From NCBI GenBank assembly GCA_949746285.1, contig CATJZH010000062.1:1-7277 (forward strand): DNA of 7,277 nucleotides, read 5' to 3'. Shown in pieces: positions 1 to 6,189 of the stretch (positions are counted from its first letter, which is position 1; every line of letters starts with the position of its first letter). The notes beneath the pieces were generated by a model. The model was not told where the DNA came from. It made no database searches and saw only the letters and a program-made list of their open reading frames with translations. Position numbers and translations under genes: made by a program. The stretch comes from an uncultured Clostridia bacterium (GTDB lineage: Bacteria > Bacillota > Clostridia > TANB77 > CAG-508).

Positions 1-115
1 TCTTTTCATAAATTTTATTATTTCTTTTTTTTTCTATTTTATACATTTAATTCCAGAGGAATTTTTATTTTTTATAAAAAACACTTAATTTATGTTAGCA
101 AGTTTCCTATTATAC
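1..115. other. AT-rich intergenic end of window, no supported gene
   Basis: This stretch lies downstream of the LCP gene terminator. It is extremely AT-rich and I see no RNA gene, repeat or convincing promoter in it. On the minus strand an ATG at 44-46 opens a frame that stays open for 15 codons to the window edge (MYKIEKKRNNKIYEK). The only ribosome-binding candidate in front of it is a weak TGGAA, so it could be the first codons of the next gene or chance. Confidence 0.4.
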
Positions 116-151
116 AAAAAAACTCTTTAATATTGTATTAAAGAGTTTTTT
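116..151 (-). terminator. Rho-independent terminator after the LCP gene
   Basis: An 11-bp perfect stem (ACTCTTTAATA at 122-132 pairing with 136-146) closes a 3-base loop. A-runs and T-runs flank it, so on the minus strand the hairpin is followed by a U-tract (116-121). It starts 6 bases past the LCP stop codon and probably ends the CobW-LCP transcript. The symmetric A/T flanks mean it could also work for transcripts arriving on the plus strand. Confidence 0.85.
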
Positions 152-157
152 AGCATT

Positions 158-1900
158 TTATGCTGCTGGTTGTTCTGTAGTTGAACCGCCCGTATCTGGT
201 GAAGATGGTTTTTTATCTTCTTCTTTATTGTCTCCTTCATTTCCTTCAGGTGGTGTGGTAGGCTCCTCAGGTTTTGTAGGTTCAGTAGGTTTTTCAGGAG
301 CTACATAGCTCGAATCAACAGCACCACATACTGTACATTTTCCATTAGAATATTTATGTGATGCTAAACCTATTGATTCTGTATATGAGTGCTGACATCC
401 TGTACATTTATAAGTTTTAACACCGGCTTTAGTACAAGTTGCTGGTGTTGTAACAGTACTTGTATAACTGTGTTGGTGTTCTTGTTTATTTTGTGTTACA
501 TCTTGTTCTGATTTATTAATTTCAGAATTATTTTGAGGTTGTTCTGTTTTTGGTTGTACTTCGTTTTTATTTTTTGAAGACGTTGTATTTGTATTCTTTT
601 TCACATTTGTCTCCACATCCTCTGTAGTATTGTTCTTTTTCTTAGAAGAACTATCTGATTTTTTAACTGTATATTTGTAATGATTTTCTATTTCTTTATC
701 AGTTAAACCTAATTCTGTTATAAGTTCTCCTATTAATTCTTTAGTTTGAGATGAGCTTGCCTTATAAAACCATAATTCATTTATCATTGCTGATGACCCT
801 GGTAATTGTTCCATTATAATAGAATCAGTATTAAATTTTAAAGCATATGGTATATATCCAATAGCCTTTCCAAGTGACATATCTGTTACTAAATTGTCAA
901 AAACAGCTGTTGCTATAGCTTTTAAATTAGATGCATTTCCCGAACTTACCAATTGAGAGGCAACTGTTTTAATAAATTCTCTTTGAGTTCTCATTCTCCC
1001 ATAATCATTATCGCCATAACTCATAGGATATGAACTTCCATCATTATTATGTCTAAATCTTAATAATTGTTCTGCTTTATTTCCATTTATTTTTTGCATT
1101 CCTGCTTCTAAGTGTATATGCAAATCTTGTGTTGGATCATCATAATCCATATCTATTGGAACATCAAATTCAACTTCACCAATTGCATTTACAATTGCTG
1201 GTAATGCTGTGTTTTTTACAATTATATAATTATCTATTGTAACACCTGTTAATTTTTCTACTGCTTCAACCGTTTTCTTTACATCTGTCTGATATAATGC
1301 ATTTATTTTATCATATCCATTAGCCGAAGCTTCACTTTTTCCTACAAATGTATCTCTTGGTATTGAGAGCATAAATGCTTTTTGAGTTTTCGGGTTATAT
1401 CCCGCTAAAATTATAGTATCTGTAAGCTCTACTTTTATATCTTCACTAACTCCAAGTACCAACACAAATATAGGTTCATCATTTCCTAATATATCTGTTG
1501 CAGCATTTATAACTGCTTCTGCTAAGTTTCCATTTGCTCTATATATATAAGTACCAAAGACTATTCCTAATATTAAAAATATTCCTAATATTATAGAAGC
1601 TATAACTGTTATTTTTTTCTTTTTGCTCCACTTCTTTTTTGTTTTTTTATTACTTTCTTCCTTGTTTGTTTTTTCTTCATCTGAAAAAATTTTATCATCA
1701 TTACTAATTTCACTATTAGTTTCTATAGTTTTTTCTTCATCACTTGAATTTTCTTCTACATTATTTCTTAAACGTTCTGTACTGCTATTTATTAAATCAC
1801 TAAATTTACTATTATTTTCATCAGAATTTAATTTGTTTTGATCATTTAATATGTTATTAATTAAATTTTCTTCTTCTGTATTATTTTTATTATCTTCCAA
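158..1900 (-). CDS. LCP (LytR-CpsA-Psr) family cell-wall glycopolymer ligase with Cys/His-rich C-terminal tail
   Basis: 580 residues. LCP enzymes transfer lipid-linked glycopolymers (teichoic acids, capsule) onto peptidoglycan outside the cell. Visible here are an acidic/Asn-rich cytoplasmic N-terminus (1-85), a Lys cluster, one membrane segment (about 97-120, type II topology) and the LCP domain (about 143-380). The LCP domain has the expected DT at 161-162, IPRD at 180-183, RFRH at 281-284 and GRMRTQ at 301-306; the Arg and Asp residues are the usual pyrophosphate/metal site. Residues 410-475 are Ser/Asn/Lys-rich. Residues 476-530 hold a pattern HxH...C...CxxC...H...CxxC resembling a small zinc ribbon, then comes a Pro/Glu-rich tail. 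The start is TTG (1898-1900) with AAAGGAG seven bases upstream; no ATG lies nearby in frame. The gene follows the CobW-family gene by 28 bases and is probably co-transcribed with it. The family call is firm; the polymer transferred is unknown. Confidence 0.93.
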   Translation of the reverse strand: MEDNKNNTEEENLINNILNDQNKLNSDENNSKFSDLINSSTERLRNNVEENSSDEEKTIETNSEISNDDKIFSDEEKTNKEESNKKTKKKWSKKKKITVIASIILGIFLILGIVFGTYIYRANGNLAEAVINAATDILGNDEPIFVLVLGVSEDIKVELTDTIILAGYNPKTQKAFMLSIPRDTFVGKSEASANGYDKINALYQTDVKKTVEAVEKLTGVTIDNYIIVKNTALPAIVNAIGEVEFDVPIDMDYDDPTQDLHIHLEAGMQKINGNKAEQLLRFRHNNDGSSYPMSYGDNDYGRMRTQREFIKTVASQLVSSGNASNLKAIATAVFDNLVTDMSLGKAIGYIPYALKFNTDSIIMEQLPGSSAMINELWFYKASSSQTKELIGELITELGLTDKEIENHYKYTVKKSDSSSKKKNNTTEDVETNVKKNTNTTSSKNKNEVQPKTEQPQNNSEINKSEQDVTQNKQEHQHSYTSTVTTPATCTKAGVKTYKCTGCQHSYTESIGLASHKYSNGKCTVCGAVDSSYVAPEKPTEPTKPEEPTTPPEGNEGDNKEEDKKPSSPDTGGSTTEQPAA

Positions 1901-1907
1901 ACTTGTA

Positions 1908-1914
1908 CTCCTTT
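1908..1914 (-). promoter_or_regulatory. Ribosome binding site that fixes the TTG start of the LCP gene
   Basis: On the minus strand AAAGGAG ends seven bases before the TTG codon at 1898-1900. The first in-frame ATG lies deep inside the LCP domain (codon 178), after the membrane segment, so the TTG start is needed to keep the anchor. Confidence 0.8.
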
Positions 1915-1928
1915 ATTTTTATTTTCTA

Positions 1929-3128
1929 TTAATCAAGTATTTCGTCTAGTTCTTTTTTTATTTCTTTTTTCTCTAGATTTTGACCTATAAAAACAAGTTT
2001 TATTATTCTATCGCCAACATCTTCATTCCAATTTTTAAGCATCTCTGGATTATCTTTTAGTATTTGTTGTTTTTCATTTTCTGGGGCTGATGCTATCCAA
2101 AGTCCTGCTTCTCCTATTTGCATTTGATTTCCTGCTTGTTCAAAAACATAAGACATATCATTTTCATCTGAAAACCAAAGTATTCCTTTACATCTTATTA
2201 TTTCTTTTCTCCATTTAAAATTAACATATTGTTCAAATTTTTTTCTATTAAATGGTTTTCTCCTAACATATACGAAAGTTCCAATACCATACTCTTCTGC
2301 TTCGCCTTCATCATGATGATGGTGGTGATGATGTCCATGATGTTCTTCTTCATGGTGGTGATGGTGTTCATGTTCATGCTCTTCTTCCTCTTCATTATCA
2401 TCTCTTTCAAGTTCTCTTACCCAAGCTGCTGAAGTAGAAGCTTTTTCAAAATCGAAACTGTTTGTATCTATTACTTCTTTTACATCTACTTTAGAATAAT
2501 TTGTTTCTATTATTTTTGCTACTGGTTGTAATGCTTTTATAACTGCTTTTACTTTTTTTAATTCTTCTTCTGATACTTCATCTATTTTATTTAAAATAAT
2601 TGTATTACAAAATTCTATTTGTTGAATTAATAGATTTTCTATATCCTCTTCATCTATATTTTTATTTAATAATTTTTCCCCTGAGCCAAATTCATAAGCC
2701 ATTCTTGCTGCATCTACTACTGTTACTACATTGTCTAACCTGCATATTTTTGGTAACCCATATTCTTCTGTTTGCTCGGAAAGTATTGTTATAGTTTGTG
2801 CTATTGGAAGAGGTTCACAAATACCACTTGCTTCTATTAAAATATAATCAAATTTTCTCGTTTTTATTATATCAACAATTTGTTGCATTAAGTCTACTTT
2901 TAATGTACAACAAATACATCCATTACTTAGTGGAACTAAATTGCTATCTTCTTCTTTTACTATTCCTCCTTTTTGGATTAACTCTGCATCTATATTTACT
3001 TCACCTATATCATTCACAATTACAGCTACTTTATATCCTTCTTGATTTGTTAATATATGATTTATTAAAGTAGTTTTACCTGAACCTAAGTAACCTGTTA
3101 GGACTGTAATCGGTACTATTTTATTCAT
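1929..3128 (-). CDS. CobW/COG0523-family metallochaperone GTPase with His-rich loop
   Basis: 399 residues, cytoplasmic. COG0523 GTPases deliver metal, often zinc, to client enzymes. The sequence shows a Walker A GYLGSGKTT (12-20), the family hallmark CxCC in GCICCTL (metal site, C71/C73/C74), a Walker-B-like IEASGICEP (98-106) and the guanine-specificity motif NKID (180-183). An Asp/Glu/His-rich insertion (about 244-275, containing a long series of histidines) probably binds Zn or Ni. The CobW C-terminal domain runs from about 281 to 399. The start is an ATG with AGGAGG five bases upstream, and a good promoter lies 39-67 bases upstream. The LCP gene follows after 28 bases. Nothing nearby (no cobalamin or nitrile hydratase genes) identifies the client protein. 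I see no recognisable Zur box upstream, so zinc control is only a family-based possibility. The family assignment is firm; the metal is inferred. Confidence 0.95.
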   Translation of the reverse strand: MNKIVPITVLTGYLGSGKTTLINHILTNQEGYKVAVIVNDIGEVNIDAELIQKGGIVKEEDSNLVPLSNGCICCTLKVDLMQQIVDIIKTRKFDYILIEASGICEPLPIAQTITILSEQTEEYGLPKICRLDNVVTVVDAARMAYEFGSGEKLLNKNIDEEDIENLLIQQIEFCNTIILNKIDEVSEEELKKVKAVIKALQPVAKIIETNYSKVDVKEVIDTNSFDFEKASTSAAWVRELERDDNEEEEEHEHEHHHHHEEEHHGHHHHHHHDEGEAEEYGIGTFVYVRRKPFNRKKFEQYVNFKWRKEIIRCKGILWFSDENDMSYVFEQAGNQMQIGEAGLWIASAPENEKQQILKDNPEMLKNWNEDVGDRIIKLVFIGQNLEKKEIKKELDEILD

Positions 3129-3133
3129 TATTT

Positions 3134-3139
3134 CCTCCT
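3134..3139 (-). promoter_or_regulatory. Ribosome binding site of the CobW-family gene
   Basis: A perfect AGGAGG on the minus strand lies five bases before the ATG at 3126-3128. It supports this start and strong initiation. Confidence 0.85.
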
Positions 3140-3166
3140 AAATTTATAACTTTTTTTGATATGCTT

Positions 3167-3195
3167 ATTATACACTTTAACTTAATTTCATTCAA
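3167..3195 (-). promoter_or_regulatory. Sigma-A-type promoter of the CobW-LCP unit
   Basis: On the minus strand TTGAAT (3190-3195) and TATAAT (3167-3172) are separated by exactly 17 bases. Transcription would start near 3160, giving a leader of about 30 bases to the CobW-family start. No inverted-repeat operator is obvious around it. Confidence 0.75.
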
Positions 3196-3253
3196 GGTTT
3201 TATACAATAATTAATTTATTATTTTCTTCCATAATATATTCTACTTAAAACCA

Positions 3254-3658
3254 TTATTTATTTTTTTCAAATATTTTATGCATTTCAATATTTATTTTTT
3301 TTAAAGAAATTGGTTTTAAATTATTATCTGTAAAACAATGTTTTGTCTCTCCTACTAATGATATTTGAGATGTAGTTTTATTAATAACTTCATATTCTAT
3401 TATTAATTTTACTCCTGTGTATTCTTTTATTTTTACACAAATTTCTAAAATATCATTAAATCTAGCAGGGTTTTTATATGTGCAATTTACTCCTAAAACA
3501 GGTATCATTATCCCTGCTTCTTCCATTTTATAATATGGAAGACCCATCTTGTCCATAAAAAATAATCTGGCTTCTTCTAAAAATCTTATATAATTTGAAT
3601 GATGTACAATTTTCATTGCATCTGTTTCATAATAATTTACTTTTCTTTCATATATCAT
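3254..3658 (-). CDS. Hot-dog fold acyl-CoA thioesterase (YbgC/4-hydroxybenzoyl-CoA thioesterase family)
   Basis: 134 residues, the normal length for a single hot-dog domain. These enzymes hydrolyse acyl-CoA (or acyl-ACP) thioesters in the cytoplasm. The N-terminal signature ETDAMKIVHHSNYIRFLEEAR-type region at residues 11-31 carries the expected catalytic Asp (D13), followed by the HHSNY and LEEAR elements of the long hot-dog helix. The later segments NPARFNDILEI and ETKHCFTD match the beta strands of the fold. ATG start with AGGAG seven bases upstream. The gene follows the HD-domain gene by 26 bases and has no promoter of its own that I can see, so it is probably its operon partner. The acyl substrate cannot be told from sequence; YbgC-like and menaquinone-pathway (DHNA-CoA) thioesterases are the closest ideas. 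Confidence 0.9.
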   Translation of the reverse strand: MIYERKVNYYETDAMKIVHHSNYIRFLEEARLFFMDKMGLPYYKMEEAGIMIPVLGVNCTYKNPARFNDILEICVKIKEYTGVKLIIEYEVINKTTSQISLVGETKHCFTDNNLKPISLKKINIEMHKIFEKNK

Positions 3659-3684
3659 AATACTTCTCCTACCTTAAACTAAAA

Positions 3685-4455
3685 TTAAATATTCTTTTTT
3701 AAATAATTTACAGCTATCATTTTTACTTCTTCTACTTGATTTTTTCCTTTTTCATTTTTATATTCAAATCTATCTAAAATTTTTTCTACAATTTTATTTT
3801 CTAAAAGATATTTAAATGAATATTTAAAATTCAAATTAAATATTAATGTTATCACAAAAATTACTGCGTCTAATTTAGAACGTTTTTTTCCATCTCTTAA
3901 AATTGGATTTTCTTTTCTTACAGAATTTAAATATTCTTCTGATACAATTCCTGTTTCAATATCTTGAGTTTCTTCATCAGTACTCCAAAACATTTCTATA
4001 GCTTCATAAAAAATATCTAATTTATCTGCATCTCTTATAATTTTGCAATATACCTCTGCTTTATCATCTAATCCTTCTTCTATTTCAAATTTATTATGAT
4101 TTTTTATTGATACTTTTATTATCTCATCATATTTACCATCTTTTATAAACTTTCTAATAAAATTATCTTTTTCTAAGATCTCTACCGCTATATTTCCATG
4201 ATCAAATCCGCTTTTATAATCTGAAAAAGTTTGATGCAAAGTATATTGTTCAAATCTAGCTATATCATGTAATAGACCAATTAAAATTGCTAAATCTATT
4301 TCTTCCTTATTAAAATTTAATGATTCAGCTATATTTTTACAATATTCCATTACTCTTAATGAATGATATATTTTTCTATCTATATTTGGATTAGTTATGT
4401 CATAACCAGATACATATTTCATAAATTCATTTTTAGCTTTTTCTATATCTATCAT
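3685..4455 (-). CDS. HD-domain metal-dependent phosphohydrolase
   Basis: 256 residues from the chosen start. HD-superfamily proteins are mostly metal-dependent phosphohydrolases acting on nucleotides or related phosphates. Metal-ligand candidates appear in the expected order: H31 (YHSLRV), H63-D64 (LLHDIARFEQ), H86 (DHG), H120 (KNHNK) and D144 (RDADK). The C-terminal half is helical with no second known domain. The open frame extends upstream to 4512, but that extension overlaps a consensus promoter (4484-4512). The ATG at 4453-4455 has a perfect AAGGAG seven bases in front, so I start there. It heads a two-gene unit with the thioesterase. The substrate is unknown; no nucleotide specificity can be read from the motifs. 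The family call is firm. Confidence 0.9.
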   Translation of the reverse strand: MIDIEKAKNEFMKYVSGYDITNPNIDRKIYHSLRVMEYCKNIAESLNFNKEEIDLAILIGLLHDIARFEQYTLHQTFSDYKSGFDHGNIAVEILEKDNFIRKFIKDGKYDEIIKVSIKNHNKFEIEEGLDDKAEVYCKIIRDADKLDIFYEAIEMFWSTDEETQDIETGIVSEEYLNSVRKENPILRDGKKRSKLDAVIFVITLIFNLNFKYSFKYLLENKIVEKILDRFEYKNEKGKNQVEEVKMIAVNYLKKNI

Positions 4456-4462
4456 CTTATCT

Positions 4463-4468
4463 CTCCTT
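4463..4468 (-). promoter_or_regulatory. Ribosome binding site deciding the HD gene start
   Basis: AAGGAG on the minus strand lies seven bases before the ATG at 4453-4455. The upstream in-frame ATG at 4510-4512 has no such site and sits inside the -35 box. Confidence 0.85.
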
Positions 4469-4483
4469 AAAATTTCTTTATGT

Positions 4484-4512
4484 ATTATATATCTGTTTTT
4501 TTTATAATTCAA
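4484..4512 (-). promoter_or_regulatory. Sigma-A-type promoter of the HD-thioesterase unit
   Basis: On the minus strand TTGAAT (4507-4512) and TATAAT (4484-4489) are separated by exactly 17 bases. The transcript would begin near 4477, giving a leader of about 20 bases. It sits directly downstream of the hairpin that ends gene A. Confidence 0.8.
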
Positions 4513-4530
4513 GTTTAATTTCTATATGGC

Positions 4531-4556
4531 GAAAGAGGGTTTTTACACCCTCTTTC
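4531..4556 (-). terminator. Terminator-like hairpin after paralog A, lacking a U-tract
   Basis: A 10-bp perfect stem (GAAAGAGGGT pairing with ACCCTCTTTC) with a 6-base loop, starting 21 bases past the stop of gene A. Nine stem bases are identical to the hairpin after gene B. On the minus strand the stem is followed by GCCATATAG, not a T-run, so termination may be inefficient or the hairpin may serve transcript stability. Confidence 0.55.
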
Positions 4557-4577
4557 TAGTTTTCTATGACAAAAATA

Positions 4578-5378
4578 CTACAGTTCTTCCAACCCATTAA
4601 GCTTCAAAATCTTATTAATATCATTATTATTAAAAAGTAATATAACCTTATGTGAATCGTCTTCTCTTAATTTAATGTTTATTACCATTTCACAATAATC
4701 TATAATAGACTTAGCTACACTTGGATTGTATTTGTAAAAGAAATTACTTGGTAATTCAGTTACAAAGTTTTCATTTTTCTCTGGTTCAAATATACCATCA
4801 ATAGAAAAATTCCCATCTGTTCTTTTTTCCAGCTGAAAAAAGAACGGTGAATCAACCTTAGATACAATAATATCTTCTGCCTGATATTGTTTTAACTGAT
4901 TTAAAGTTACTGAAGTATGAACTAAAATAATATTATTCATATCATAAAATGCTTCTTTCAATACCTTTAACGTTTTTCCTGCTTCTTGAATCTGATTCTT
5001 AATAAATTCTTGTCTACGGATCAATTTTCTACGATAATCTTGTTTTTTTTGAAGAATTTCTGTTGCCTTTCTAACTTCTTCTTCAGCCTCCTTAATTTCA
5101 GAATCTACATCAGATATGAATTTCTTATTCTCCTCCAAATTTCCTTCTTCACATCGAACTATTTCTTCCATAGTCTCTATGCGCTTTTTCTGTTCTTCAG
5201 TAGCCTGATTTTTTGAAATTTTTCCATTTTGCGTTAAATAACCTCTAAAATCACAGACCTCTGCGCAAACTTGGTTGAATTCATTCGGTGGCAGATGCAA
5301 CCAATCTACAATATTTAATTTCTCCTCTCTTTTTTCTGTTTCATTTACATCTTGTTTGTTTTTCCGCCTTTTTGCCAT
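4578..5378 (-). CDS. Coiled-coil protein of unknown function, paralog A
   Basis: 266 residues; I do not recognise the family. Order: a basic N-terminus (1-20), an N-terminal domain (about 21-70, with W26, F34, R45 and an LTQNG segment), a long charged coiled coil (about 70-145) and a C-terminal alpha/beta-looking domain (147-266). The C-terminal domain contains ILVHTS (151-156), IVSKVD (171-176) and a final strand-helix ILLFNNND...LKLNG (246-262). Residues 148-197 match paralog B at 24 of 50 positions and paralog C at 21 of 50 by hand alignment. There is no signal peptide or membrane segment, so it is probably cytoplasmic. It has its own promoter and leader, nearly the same as those of gene C. 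ATG start with AAAGGGG seven bases upstream. The gene is certain; the function is unknown. A degenerate PIN-like fold is one speculative reading of the C-terminal domain. Confidence 0.85.
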   Translation of the reverse strand: MAKRRKNKQDVNETEKREEKLNIVDWLHLPPNEFNQVCAEVCDFRGYLTQNGKISKNQATEEQKKRIETMEEIVRCEEGNLEENKKFISDVDSEIKEAEEEVRKATEILQKKQDYRRKLIRRQEFIKNQIQEAGKTLKVLKEAFYDMNNIILVHTSVTLNQLKQYQAEDIIVSKVDSPFFFQLEKRTDGNFSIDGIFEPEKNENFVTELPSNFFYKYNPSVAKSIIDYCEMVINIKLREDDSHKVILLFNNNDINKILKLNGLEEL

Positions 5379-5385
5379 TTCGAAA

Positions 5386-5392
5386 CCCCTTT
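5386..5392 (-). promoter_or_regulatory. Ribosome binding site of paralog A
   Basis: AAAGGGG on the minus strand lies seven bases before the ATG at 5376-5378. The same GGGG-type site, followed by TTT, precedes paralog C; the other genes in the window use AGGAG-type sites. Confidence 0.75.
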
Positions 5393-5399
5393 CTATTTT

Positions 5400-5411
5400 C
5401 TGCTACTGCAG
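5400..5411 (-). promoter_or_regulatory. Conserved 5'-leader inverted repeat of paralog A (hairpin or operator)
   Basis: CTGC-AGTA-GCAG on the minus strand, starting 9 bases past the -10 box and so at or just after the transcription start. The arms are the same as in the leader of paralog C while the loop differs, which suggests the arms are under selection. It may be a 5'-terminal RNA hairpin or a repressor operator. Confidence 0.5.
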
Positions 5412-5419
5412 TTCATGAA

Positions 5420-5448
5420 ATTATAGCACCATTGCAATATTATGTCAA
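5420..5448 (-). promoter_or_regulatory. Consensus sigma-A promoter of paralog A
   Basis: Perfect TTGACA (5443-5448) and perfect TATAAT (5420-5425) with a 17-base spacer on the minus strand. Shared with the promoter of paralog C are TTGACATAA and GGTG one base before the -10. The -35 box lies only five bases past the U-tract of the gene B terminator. Confidence 0.9.
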
Positions 5449-5453
5449 ATGGC

Positions 5454-5489
5454 AAAAAACGAAAGAGGGCTTTTAAGCCCTCTTTCGTT
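5454..5489 (-). terminator. Rho-independent terminator of the C-B operon
   Basis: A long stem of about 14 bp (arms at 5458-5471 and 5476-5489, core GAAAGAGGGC/GCCCTCTTTC) with a 4-base loop. It begins 18 bases past the stop of gene B and runs into a six-T tract on the minus strand (5454-5459, partly paired with the stem base). It separates the C-B transcript from the promoter of gene A. Confidence 0.9.
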
Positions 5490-5507
5490 AAGGTTGTTTG
5501 TAATTAA

Positions 5508-6173
5508 TTAAAACTTAAATCCATCAATTCCGTTTAATTTGAGAATCTTTCGGATAAGACTGTTTCTATGCGCTAAAAAAACTTGTTGATTTTGCTTTTT
5601 GTTTTTTTTCAGATATAAAGCCATTTTGCAAAAACTCACTATTGACTTTAATTCATCTTTTTCAAGTTTTGTATAAGCCTGAAACATATTTCCAGGTAGC
5701 ACTATATCAGTTACATATTCTTCGCAGTAAACTTGCTCTACTGAAAAAAGTCCGCCTGTCCGTTCTTCTAAGTCTGAAAAGAATTCTTCATCTGCCTCAG
5801 AAACCCAGATTCTTTCGCATTGATGCTTATATAGCTGGTATAACATCGCAGAAGTATGAATTAATATAATATCGTTCATACTTTTTAAAAGTTTTTCAGA
5901 AGTTTGAATTAAATAATTAATTTCGCTTAACCGTTTCTGCTCTTCTTTACGTTGCTGTCTAACTTCATTAATTTGCACCTTTATTTTTTCAACTGATTTT
6001 TTTACTTCGTCAGCTTTTCTCTTGCTATCAGAAAAGTTTTCTCTCTGTTTTTTTAGATTTTGTGCTTTCAGCGTCACTAACCGCTCTTTCTCTGTCAACT
6101 CTTCTTCTAAACACTTAATTATTTTTTCCTGATTGTAAATACTTCTTCTTCCTTCATTATTTACACAATACAT
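5508..6173 (-). CDS. Coiled-coil protein of unknown function, paralog B (short form)
   Basis: 221 residues; family not recognised. It consists of a charged coiled coil (about 14-98) and the C-terminal domain shared with A and C (about 99-221): ILIHTS (103-108), IWVSEAD (122-128), a Cys-containing helix near 181-186 and the end motif KILKLNG (209-215). It lacks the N-terminal domain of about 65 residues present in A and C; the aligned part begins near IIKC (18-21), opposite IVRC in A. The acidic NND of A is replaced by RNS here, so the end of the domain is less conserved. ATG start with AAAGGAG nine bases upstream; this site overlaps the TAA stop of gene C, 14 bases upstream, indicating translational coupling. 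It has no promoter of its own. Function unknown. Confidence 0.83.
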   Translation of the reverse strand: MYCVNNEGRRSIYNQEKIIKCLEEELTEKERLVTLKAQNLKKQRENFSDSKRKADEVKKSVEKIKVQINEVRQQRKEEQKRLSEINYLIQTSEKLLKSMNDIILIHTSAMLYQLYKHQCERIWVSEADEEFFSDLEERTGGLFSVEQVYCEEYVTDIVLPGNMFQAYTKLEKDELKSIVSFCKMALYLKKNKKQNQQVFLAHRNSLIRKILKLNGIDGFKF

Positions 6174-6182
6174 TTAAAACAT

Positions 6183-6189
6183 CTCCTTT
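6183..6189 (-). promoter_or_regulatory. Ribosome binding site of paralog B overlapping the stop of paralog C
   Basis: On the minus strand the stop TAA of C (6188-6190) runs directly into AAAGGAG, nine bases before the ATG of B. Ribosomes finishing C would arrive at the start site of B, so the two products are probably made together. Confidence 0.75.

Noticed and set aside
1..46. Start of a further minus-strand gene at ATG 44-46
   Set aside because: Only 15 codons are visible, the ribosome binding site is weak and there is no clear promoter; noted but not called as a gene.
174..208. SPDTGG near the C-terminus of the LCP protein, resembling a sortase sorting motif
   Set aside because: Only about ten residues follow, with no hydrophobic segment or basic tail, and the protein already has an N-terminal membrane anchor.
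2229..3073. Several open frames on the plus strand opposite the CobW-family gene, including Met/Val/Phe-rich ones
   Set aside because: They are antisense shadows of the GTPase codons (for example the His/Glu-rich loop read backwards), with no ribosome binding sites or promoters.
3206..3223. AATAAT/ATTATT inverted repeat downstream of the thioesterase gene as a terminator
   Set aside because: Only six A-T pairs and no U-tract; it is expected by chance in DNA this AT-rich. No good terminator is visible between the thioesterase and the CobW promoter.
3129..3253. Zur-type operator or riboswitch upstream of the CobW-family gene
   Set aside because: I looked for a long inverted repeat or a structured conserved leader and found only a plain promoter with a leader of about 30 bases.
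4456..4512. N-terminal extension of 19 residues for the HD protein
   Set aside because: It overlaps the promoter, has no ribosome binding site, and the internal ATG has an ideal one.
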